Source of the DNA: an uncultured Muribaculaceae bacterium
GTDB taxonomy: Bacteria; Bacteroidota; Bacteroidia; Bacteroidales; Muribaculaceae
NCBI GenBank assembly: GCA_910578805.1
Contig: CAJTRS010000024.1
Coordinates: forward strand, 1 to 30,403
DNA: 30,403 bases
Direction: 5' to 3'
The translations under genes and the position numbers were made by a program. Under the pieces are notes generated by a model. It was not told where the DNA came from. It saw only the letters and a list, made by a program, of their open reading frames with translations, and made no database searches. Below, piece by piece: positions 1-6,757 of this stretch (position 1 is the first letter of the stretch; the number at the start of each line of letters is the position of its first letter).

Positions 1-3000
1 GCTACATCGTTGTGGCCTCCGGTGTTGTTGTTAACCAATTCGTCACCGGCTTTGGTGAATCCGTCGAGATCAAAGTCAACATAGATACCGGTGTTCATCC
101 ATTCGCCGCTGCCGGCTACTGTTACGGTTATTTCCTTGCCGGCTTCGGTGGTGAAGATGTGGTCGGTCATGTCGAAATAGACTTCACGTGTACCATTTGC
201 AGGAGCACTGCCGGGGCCTGATATCGAGAGTGTGTTGTCGCCGTCTTTTACTGTAAGAGAGCTTACATAACGGTCTCTACGTCTTGTCTCTGTGCCGTAT
301 TTACGGCCCGCTACCGGTTCGGGTATGCAATATTCTACAGGGGCGTTGGGATCACGCTCGAACACGGCTTCAACGGTGCTCTCGTTTTCGAGCACGAATG
401 TACCTCTGTTTTCAGCTACCTCAATAGGAGTTCCGTTGACTGTAATTTCCTTTACAAGATAGTGTTCTACAGGTGTGGCCACTACGGTCAGTTCGGTGCC
501 TTCTTCCATAAGTCGGCCTGGGGTAACCGGAGTTTCGCCATCAAGCACCTGCAGGGTGCCGAACTCTTCACTGGGCGTTTTGATATTGATGGCATATTTT
601 AGTGCGGGGAAGCCTACAAGGCGGCCGGTGTGGCCGTTGCCTGATATGTCAGGCACATTTTTGCCCTCTATACCGGCGAAATCATATGCGGCAATGAGTT
701 CTTTGTCGGCAAGGGGTGTGTCTTGCCCGCTATCAGCCAATACTTCGGCGTCGGATATGGCATTGCGATAAATTCGCACATCATCGATCTCTCCGTTGAC
801 AAACGAATAGAGGTTGTCGATGGAGAATTTCTGATAGTCTGACATCTGATAGTTGGCTCCTACGAGAATGTCGGCATAAGAGGGTATGGCGCCGCTGTTT
901 GTGCTCTGTGTATCGACGAGCTTGCCGTCAATAAAAAATTTCGAATTGTAGCCGTTATATACCCAACATAGGTGGTGCCATTCATCGGCTGACACGTGGT
1001 AACCTGAATTGTTGTGCTTGGCGCTCCAGCTCGAACCGGGATAGTTGAAGCTTACAGATGTGTTGTTGGGCACAGTATATATGGCCCAGCCTGACACATC
1101 GTTATTATTTCCGTTGGCATAGTTGCGTACGCGGTTGGATATAAGAGCCTGGGTGTCCTGCTTGTCCAGTTTGGCTTTCAGCGATACTGTAATGGTGCCT
1201 CTGGCGGGTATGTTGAAGTCCTCGGAGTTGGGAATTATCATGTAGCGTGAACCATTGAGCTTGAGGGTACCGTCGTAAAGGTTTTCCTCATTGTCGCCAT
1301 CGTTGCCGGAGTCGTTTCCGTCGGTGAGCCAGTCAAGAGTAAACTTCATGAAGTAGAGGCGGAATCCGTCATCTCCGGGGATATTGCTGTCCCATTTGCC
1401 CTCCTCTACGAAGCAGCCTATGGAGCCGTCGGGGAGCACTGTGAGCGAAGAATAGGCCGAATAGTTGTCGATGAGTTTCTTGCATACGGGCCATGTGTTG
1501 CCTTCGTCATATGACATGTATATCGATACGTCGCGGCGAGTGCTTGCATTGGCGGGAAGAGAGTGGAGCATTCGTGTCTGGCCGTCGGTCGAGGGATATA
1601 CGATGATGTCGCCGTTGCAGTCAGGCTCGGTGAGGTCGTTTACGTTTGCGGCTGCCGACCATGTTACGCCTCCATCGGTGGAGCGGGCAAAGCGGCGCTT
1701 GCCACCGGAGCGGATACTCATGATGAGTGTGCCGTCGGAGGTCTCTACAAGTTTTGATTCGTTGCCGTTTCCGGCTGCGGGTATGCGTGAGCCGGTGTTG
1801 AGCACTGTCCACGTGTCGCCGCCGTCATCGGAAGCGCACACGAATTCATACACATCTTTTACATATTGAGCCGAAGAGGTGCGGGTGTTGGCCACGAACA
1901 TTATGCGTCCGGACTCGGTCTGGAGCATGCTGCCCGAGGCACAGAATGCGCCGTACCAGTTGCTCTGGTATATCTGGTTTGTTATAGCCACCGGTTCCGA
2001 CCATGTCAGACCGTTATCGGAGCTCTTCGAAACGTAGAATCCGGCGCGGTTGTAAGGAGTGGAAGTGAAGAATCCTGTATCGCCGGAGAATACGGCCACA
2101 AGATTACCGGTGTTGCGGTCGAGAACCACTGCGGGGTCGCCGTAGGTCTCGCCTGTCGAAGAATTGCCCTGGGCTATGGTCACGGCATCGGACCATGTCT
2201 CACCTCCGTCGGTGGAGCGCTTGGCAACAACGCTGATGGTGTTGGGGAGGTCATTGAGTGCGTTTCCGCGTTTGTCGGCAAGTGCCACGAGTGAACCGTC
2301 GGCTGCGGTTACGAGTGCTGGGATACGGTAATATTTGGACCCGTTCTCGTTCATGTCAAACACAAGCACTTTGGTGGGTGCCGATGCGTCGCGCTCGAAT
2401 ACGGCGCTTACAGTTGCGGCGCCCTCCATGGTAAATGTGTTTCCGGAGATTGGTGTGCCGTTTACGGTTATCTCCTTGAGGTTGTAATCGGTAGCCGGAG
2501 TGGCTTCCACGGTGAGAAGTGTGCCGTCCTCCACATTCTGTCCCGATACGATTTCCGTTGTCCCGTCATAGACTCTTACCGTACCGTTCAGGGGGTAATC
2601 TATGGTAAGTGGAGAGCCCGGGAGGAATAGCGGAAAGCCTGTGAGGTTTGCGGTGTGGCCGTTGCCTGAAATGTCGGTTACAGACTGTCCGGTTATCTCC
2701 TTGAAGTCATATGCGGCAATCAGGCCGGGTGTCGAAGCGTCAACTTCAGCGGTCATGTCGGCCACGACTTCGTTGGCGGTAAGGGCCTTGGAGTAGAAAC
2801 GCACATCTGTGATCTTGCCTTTCCAGTATGATGATCCATCGACTGATGCTATGATACCGTCGGAGGTGGTGTATCGAGCGCCTACGAGAATGTCACACTG
2901 AGGGTTGATCGGGTAATTTCGTATATCGTTGTTGGTTCTGGTATCTTTGAGCACACCGTCGAGATACATCTTGGAAGTGCCTTCGGTGCCGTTTAGCACC

Positions 3001-3410
3001 CAAGTGACCACGGCCCACTTCTGGGTTGCCAGTGTGTTGCACCAGGGGTGTCCGAGGTTGTTCCAGCTTCCTTTGTTAAGGTTTACGTTATTTGACATGG
3101 ACTGGCTTGAGCTGTTGCCGCCAAAGATGTCGTAACCGCATGTACCTGAGTTGCTGGTGCCTGCGTGATAGCGGTTGTTTATTATGCCGCGGTGGGTGCC
3201 GTAGGAGTCGAGCCATACTTTTGCCGACACAGTGATGCTGCCGCCTGCGGCCACATCGAATGCCGGGTTGTGTGGTATGCTCATGTACCTGGCCGAACCA
3301 TCGAAGTCAAGATAGCCCGGTCCGTTGCCGTAAATCGGGGCGCATAGGATTCCCCCTGCCATCAGCATTGCCGATACGGCGACGGTCTTTAATCGATTAA
3401 AAAATTTCAT
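1..3410 (-). CDS. Secreted sialidase-family (BNR/GH33-like) multidomain surface protein, C-terminus beyond the window
   Basis: Open reading frame from ATG at 3410 to the window edge, about 1,136 residues, incomplete at its C-terminus. Residues 1-28 form a signal peptide (MKFFNRLK, then a hydrophobic stretch ending near GGILCA). In order: a LamG/concanavalin-like domain (about 31-217), a short beta repeat of the InlB B-repeat type (about 270-335), a six-bladed sialidase region (about 355-700), a second LamG-like domain (about 717-890), a second B-type repeat (about 937-1015) and the start of a GEVED-like module (IYVDFDLDGF). The sialidase region carries the RIP motif (YYRIPALV, Arg362) and Asp-boxes such as STDGGETW, SSDNGLTW, SDDGGDTW and STDGGVTW. 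The family releases terminal sialic acids from glycoconjugates, and lectin-like domains often bind the glycan. The exact substrate cannot be read. A type IX sorting tail, if present, lies off-window. Confidence 0.88.
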   Translation of the reverse strand, partial: MKFFNRLKTVAVSAMLMAGGILCAPIYGNGPGYLDFDGSARYMSIPHNPAFDVAAGGSITVSAKVWLDSYGTHRGIINNRYHAGTSNSGTCGYDIFGGNSSSQSMSNNVNLNKGSWNNLGHPWCNTLATQKWAVVTWVLNGTEGTSKMYLDGVLKDTRTNNDIRNYPINPQCDILVGARYTTSDGIIASVDGSSYWKGKITDVRFYSKALTANEVVADMTAEVDASTPGLIAAYDFKEITGQSVTDISGNGHTANLTGFPLFLPGSPLTIDYPLNGTVRVYDGTTEIVSGQNVEDGTLLTVEATPATDYNLKEITVNGTPISGNTFTMEGAATVSAVFERDASAPTKVLVFDMNENGSKYYRIPALVTAADGSLVALADKRGNALNDLPNTISVVAKRSTDGGETWSDAVTIAQGNSSTGETYGDPAVVLDRNTGNLVAVFSGDTGFFTSTPYNRAGFYVSKSSDNGLTWSEPVAITNQIYQSNWYGAFCASGSMLQTESGRIMFVANTRTSSAQYVKDVYEFVCASDDGGDTWTVLNTGSRIPAAGNGNESKLVETSDGTLIMSIRSGGKRRFARSTDGGVTWSAAANVNDLTEPDCNGDIIVYPSTDGQTRMLHSLPANASTRRDVSIYMSYDEGNTWPVCKKLIDNYSAYSSLTVLPDGSIGCFVEEGKWDSNIPGDDGFRLYFMKFTLDWLTDGNDSGNDGDNEENLYDGTLKLNGSRYMIIPNSEDFNIPARGTITVSLKAKLDKQDTQALISNRVRNYANGNNNDVSGWAIYTVPNNTSVSFNYPGSSWSAKHNNSGYHVSADEWHHLCWVYNGYNSKFFIDGKLVDTQSTNSGAIPSYADILVGANYQMSDYQKFSIDNLYSFVNGEIDDVRIYRNAISDAEVLADSGQDTPLADKELIAAYDFAGIEGKNVPDISGNGHTGRLVGFPALKYAINIKTPSEEFGTLQVLDGETPVTPGRLMEEGTELTVVATPVEHYLVKEITVNGTPIEVAENRGTFVLENESTVEAVFERDPNAPVEYCIPEPVAGRKYGTETRRRDRYVSSLTVKDGDNTLSISGPGSAPANGTREVYFDMTDHIFTTEAGKEITVTVAGSGEWMNTGIYVDFDLDGFTKAGDELVNNNTGGHNDV

Positions 3411-3499
3411 GATTTGATTGGTATTGTGTTAATAATAGATAAGTTGTCAAAATTTAAGGCGTTGTGATGATATCGGTATGTGATTTTAAGGTGTTCTTG

Positions 3500-3531
3500 T
3501 TTGCAAATGTAGTGAAAAATGTCTAATTTCG
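3500..3531 (+). promoter_or_regulatory. Candidate promoter for riboflavin synthase
   Basis: TTTG at 3500-3503, a 20-bp spacer, then TAATTTCG at 3524-3531, one mismatch from the Bacteroidetes TAnnTTTG element. The predicted start is near 3537 and the ATG of the gene is at 3572. Confidence 0.5.
3504..3511 (-). promoter_or_regulatory. Candidate -7 promoter element for the sialidase gene
   Basis: On the minus strand the bases read TACATTTG, matching the Bacteroidetes -7 element TAnnTTTG. It would start a transcript near 3498 with a leader of about 88 nt before the ATG at 3410. I see no convincing -33 TTTG at the right spacing, so the call is moderate. It lies inside the spacer of the divergent ribE promoter. 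Confidence 0.4.
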
Positions 3532-3571
3532 CATAGCTGGCTTAGCTTCGATTAAGTAAATTATTGATAAA

Positions 3572-4183
3572 ATGTTTTCTGGAATAGTTGAAGAGGCTGC
3601 CATTGTAGTGGCAGTCAACGATGAAGGCGGTAACCGTCATATAAGGGTCAGATGCCCGTTTGCCGATGAACTGAAAATAGACCAGTCGGTGGCGCACAAT
3701 GGAGTGTGTCTGACGGTTGTGGCCCTGCACGGTGACGGCACTTACACGGTGACGGCCATAAAAGAGACGCTTGACCGTAGCAATCTCGGTGATCTGCAGC
3801 CCGGTTCGGTGGTGAATCTGGAGCGTTCTATGCTGATGAACGGACGTCTGGACGGCCACATCGTGCAGGGGCATGTGGACTGTACGGCCACGGTGGAAAG
3901 TGTGGAAGAGGTGGGCGGAAGCCGATACTATAAGTTCCGCTATCATATCGACAAGGCTATGGCGGCCAAGGGATATGTCACTGTGGAGAAGGGGTCGGTG
4001 ACCGTAAACGGCGTGAGCCTTACGGTGTGTGATTCCGAATCCGACAGTTTCCGCGTGGCCATCATTCCATATACTTACGAACACACTAATTTCCACACAT
4101 TTGTTCCGGGTACGAGGGTAAACATAGAGTTTGATATCATAGGCAAATATCTGAGCCGTATGATGGAGGTGGCTTCGGCCTGA
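3572..4183 (+). CDS. ribE: Riboflavin synthase (alpha chain, RibE/RibC family)
   Basis: The product is 203 residues, normal for the family. It catalyses the dismutation of two 6,7-dimethyl-8-ribityllumazine molecules to riboflavin in the cytosol. The N-terminus MFSGIVEE is the family signature, and the protein has two homologous lumazine-binding barrels: NGVCLTV at 43-49 in the first and NGVSLTV at 146-152 in the second. The linking segment GRLDGHIVQGHVD (91-103) and the C-terminal NIEFDIIGKYL are also typical. It stands alone here, with no other riboflavin gene adjacent, and is divergent from the sialidase gene. The ATG at 3572 is the only start that gives the conserved N-terminus. Confidence 0.96.
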   Translation: MFSGIVEEAAIVVAVNDEGGNRHIRVRCPFADELKIDQSVAHNGVCLTVVALHGDGTYTVTAIKETLDRSNLGDLQPGSVVNLERSMLMNGRLDGHIVQGHVDCTATVESVEEVGGSRYYKFRYHIDKAMAAKGYVTVEKGSVTVNGVSLTVCDSESDSFRVAIIPYTYEHTNFHTFVPGTRVNIEFDIIGKYLSRMMEVASA

Positions 4184-4251
4184 CGCGGATTTTATGGCCG
4201 GTGGGCGAGGCCGATTGTGGCGATTGGTGTCGTAAATGCTTTCGGGCTGAT

Positions 4252-4259
4252 TAGTTTTG
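4252..4259 (+). promoter_or_regulatory. Possible -7 element upstream of the holin-like gene
   Basis: TAGTTTTG fits TAnnTTTG and sits 48 bp before the ATG at 4307, which would allow separate transcription of this gene. No clear -33 element is seen at 19-21 bp. Confidence 0.3.
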
Positions 4260-4306
4260 CGGTGTGAATCATAAATTCAACCGTTCAATATCTTAATCTG
4301 CCAGTT

Positions 4307-4774
4307 ATGTCTTTATCTTTGTTTTCCCCGGCCGCGGTGCAATCTGTGTTGCTTGTCATGATTCTTTCGGCCGTAGATTATTGCGCCGTATTTCTTGCTG
4401 TGCTCATCGATTTGCGAAGCGGGACTTTGCGTGCCCGTAGAGAGGGTGTGCCACGCACATCGCGCGGCTATCGCCGTACGGTGGAGAAACTGTCGGGGTA
4501 TTTCGTTACCATGCTCGCTCTGTCGGTAATCGACGCGCTTCTGGTGCTGTCAGCTCTGTTGCTGCGTGTTACGGCCGGATATGAGCTGCCGCTGTTTCCG
4601 CTTATGACTACCCTGGGGGCGGTGGGGCTTACTCTCATCGAGCTTAAAAGCGTGATGGAAAACACCCGCCGCAAATCGGATATCATGTCGGCTGCCCGTT
4701 CTCTGTCGGATATGCTTGGAAGCAAAGAGGTGCGCGGACTTGTCGAAGAACTTAAAAAACTTAAAGAGATGTAA
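4307..4774 (+). CDS. Phage holin family-like membrane protein
   Basis: The product is 155 residues. There is a hydrophobic segment at about 15-35, a basic loop (RARREGVPRTSRGYRRT), two more hydrophobic segments at about 63-87 and 94-112, and a charged, probably helical C-terminal tail ending VEELKKLKEM. Length, layout and the LSGYFVTMLALSVID stretch resemble the holin family proteins common in Bacteroidetes genomes. In phages these form membrane pores at lysis. Chromosomal copies often have no known role. No endolysin or phage structural gene lies beside it; the neighbours are ribE and the rimP operon. The family call rests on recognition only, and a plain small membrane protein is the alternative. 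Confidence 0.6.
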   Translation: MSLSLFSPAAVQSVLLVMILSAVDYCAVFLAVLIDLRSGTLRARREGVPRTSRGYRRTVEKLSGYFVTMLALSVIDALLVLSALLLRVTAGYELPLFPLMTTLGAVGLTLIELKSVMENTRRKSDIMSAARSLSDMLGSKEVRGLVEELKKLKEM

Positions 4775-4857
4775 GTTATTTATGTGTAAATAGTGTTAAT
4801 CATTTGTTAATAAATATATCCTAAGGCTGTTTGTCTCGGTCTGTTTAGTGCTTTAGG

Positions 4858-4888
4858 TTGCGTATTAATAAATATTTGACTATCTTTG
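4858..4888 (+). promoter_or_regulatory. Promoter of the rimP-nusA-infB-folK operon
   Basis: TTG at 4858-4860 (-33), a 20-bp spacer, then TATCTTTG at 4881-4888, a full match to the Bacteroidetes -7 element. Transcription should start near 4895. This rules out a longer RimP reading that would begin with TTG at 4858, because that codon is the -33 element itself. Confidence 0.7.
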
Positions 4889-4905
4889 CAGCATCTTACA
4901 GTCAC

Positions 4906-4937
4906 GGAGGAGGCCGACAGCTTCCTCCATTTTATTT
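4906..4937 (+). terminator. Leader hairpin with U-rich tail, candidate attenuator of the rimP operon
   Basis: GGAGGAGGC (4906-4914) pairs with GCTTCCTCC (4920-4928) over nine positions with one G-U pair and a 5-nt loop (CGACA). The stem is followed by ATTTTATTT. It lies in the leader between the promoter and the rimP ATG at 4948. GC-rich stem plus U-rich run resembles an intrinsic terminator. Whether it terminates, attenuates or only folds is not shown by sequence. Confidence 0.5.
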
Positions 4938-4947
4938 GCAGATACAG

Positions 4948-5421
4948 ATGATTGACAAGCAGCTCATAGAACGGGTGGTGACCGAAGCCCTTGAGGGTAC
5001 CGACGGATTTTTGGTGGAGGTCAGAGTGACTCCGGACAATGTCGTGGCAGTGGAGATTGACTCCATGACAGGTGTGGACATCGATACCTGTGCCATGATA
5101 ACACGCAAAATAGAAGCGGCGATGGATCGCGATGTGGAGGACTACGAACTCGAAGTGGGTTCGGCCGGACTTACATCGCCGCTGAAAGTGCGTCGTCAGT
5201 ATGAGAAAAATATCGGTAATGAGGTGGAGGTGCTGACACGCGACGGACACAAGTTGCATGGAGTGCTTTCCGGCGTGAGTCATGACGGTACCGAATTCAC
5301 ACTCACGGTCCAGGAGAAAGTTAAGGAGCCCGGCCGGAAGCGTCCGGCCATGGTTGAGAAAGCCTTGACACTGGCGGTGTCCGATACCAAATACGTGAAA
5401 TATTTAATAAACTTCAAATAA
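4948..5421 (+). CDS. rimP: Ribosome maturation factor RimP
   Basis: The product is 157 residues and begins MIDKQLIERVV. RimP helps assemble the 30S ribosomal subunit. The N-terminal alpha/beta domain holds VEVRVTPDNVVAVEIDSM and a RimP-typical stretch running to DYELEVGSAGLTSPL. The C-terminal half is an Sm-like barrel with EVEVLTRDGHKLHGVLSGV. The adjacent nusA and infB in the same direction are the classical partners of rimP. The start at 4948 is chosen because the upstream in-frame TTG lies in the promoter and the residues between do not resemble RimP. The gap to nusA is 21 nt. Confidence 0.93.
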   Translation: MIDKQLIERVVTEALEGTDGFLVEVRVTPDNVVAVEIDSMTGVDIDTCAMITRKIEAAMDRDVEDYELEVGSAGLTSPLKVRRQYEKNIGNEVEVLTRDGHKLHGVLSGVSHDGTEFTLTVQEKVKEPGRKRPAMVEKALTLAVSDTKYVKYLINFK

Positions 5422-5442
5422 AAAACTCCCAGGAATTCTATT

Positions 5443-6699
5443 ATGGCAAAGAAAGAGGAAGCTCCCAATATGGTGGAGCGTTTCGCCGAATTTAAGGAAC
5501 TCAAGAATATCGACAAGACCACTATGATAAGTGTGCTTGAGGAATCTTTCCGCAATGTGCTGGCCAAAATGTTCGGCACCGATGAGAATCTTGATGTGAT
5601 CATGAACCCTGACAAGGGCGATGTGCAGATATTCCAGAATCTCAAGGTGGTACCCGATGGCGAGGTTACCGATCCCTATACCCAGATAGGGCTTAGCGAT
5701 GCTCGTGCCGACCAGGATCCCGATGTGGAGATAGGCGAGGAGCACACAAAAGAGATTATATTTGCCGACTTCGGCCGGCGTGCCATATTGAACCTGCGCC
5801 AGACTCTGCAGTCAAAGATACTTGATCTGCAGAAAGAGGCCATATACAATAAGTTTAAAGAGCTGGAAGGCGATCTGGTGAGCGGCGAGGTGTATCAGAC
5901 TTGGTCGCGCGAGACCCTGCTGCTCGATGACGACAAAAACGAGCTTCTGCTTCCGAAGAGCGAGTCGATACCCGGCGATTTTTTCCGCAAGGGCGAGACG
6001 GTGCGCGCCGTAGTGGCCAATGTGGACAATAAGAACAATAATCCCAAGATAACAGTGAGCCGCACTAACGAGAATTTCCTGCGTCGTCTGTTTGAGCTTG
6101 AGGTTCCCGAAATCCACGACGGCCTGATCAATATCCGTGCCGTAGCGCGAATACCGGGCGAGCGTGCCAAGATAGCTGTGGAGAGCTATGATGACCGTAT
6201 AGACCCCGTAGGCGCATGTGTGGGTGTTAAGGGGTCGCGTATCCACGGTATAGTCCGCGAGTTGCGCAATGAGAATATCGATGTGATCAATTACACTTCC
6301 AATCCCACACTTTTCATACAGCGTGCCTTGAGCCCCGCCAAAGTATCCTCCATACGTCTTGATGAGGAAGAAAAGAGGGCAGAGGTATTTCTGCGCCCCG
6401 ATGAGGTGTCGCTTGCCATCGGCAAAGGCGGACTTAACATTAAGTTGGCCTCGATGCTCACCGGTTATGTAATAGACGTGTACCGTGACACAGAAGAACC
6501 TGATGAGGAGGATATCTATCTTGACGAGTTCAAGGACGAGATCGACACCTGGGTGATAGACGCGTTGAAAAACATAGGTTGCGTGACTGCCAAGTCCGTG
6601 CTTTCGGCACCGCGTCAGATGCTCATAGACAAAGCCGATCTCGAAGAGGACACAGTGGATCAGGTACTCAGCGTGCTCCGTGCCGAATTTGAGGACTGA
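5443..6699 (+). CDS. nusA: Transcription termination/antitermination factor NusA
   Basis: The product is 418 residues, the short form without the C-terminal acidic repeats of E. coli NusA. NusA binds RNA polymerase and nascent RNA and modulates pausing, termination and antitermination. The N-terminal polymerase-binding domain spans about 1-135. An S1 domain (GETVRAVVANVDNK region) follows at about 140-205. Two KH domains come next: VGACVGVKGSRIHGIVREL near 255-275 and SLAIGKGGLNIKLA near 320-335. The short helical tail ends VDQVLSVLRAEFED. The position between rimP and infB is the conserved gene order. An AT-rich 58-bp gap separates it from infB. Confidence 0.97.
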   Translation: MAKKEEAPNMVERFAEFKELKNIDKTTMISVLEESFRNVLAKMFGTDENLDVIMNPDKGDVQIFQNLKVVPDGEVTDPYTQIGLSDARADQDPDVEIGEEHTKEIIFADFGRRAILNLRQTLQSKILDLQKEAIYNKFKELEGDLVSGEVYQTWSRETLLLDDDKNELLLPKSESIPGDFFRKGETVRAVVANVDNKNNNPKITVSRTNENFLRRLFELEVPEIHDGLINIRAVARIPGERAKIAVESYDDRIDPVGACVGVKGSRIHGIVRELRNENIDVINYTSNPTLFIQRALSPAKVSSIRLDEEEKRAEVFLRPDEVSLAIGKGGLNIKLASMLTGYVIDVYRDTEEPDEEDIYLDEFKDEIDTWVIDALKNIGCVTAKSVLSAPRQMLIDKADLEEDTVDQVLSVLRAEFED

Positions 6700-6757
6700 T
6701 CCGTCACAGGCCAGTCCCTCTCCTTAAACAACAAATAAGAAAATCTCATAATAATAT

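Noticed and set aside
3542..4096. Minus-strand 184-residue frame opposite riboflavin synthase
   Set aside because: Shadow of ribE; His-rich composition is typical of antisense reading and no domain is visible.
4858..4947. 30-residue N-terminal extension of RimP
   Set aside because: It would start in the -33 promoter element, and the leader folds as a hairpin instead.
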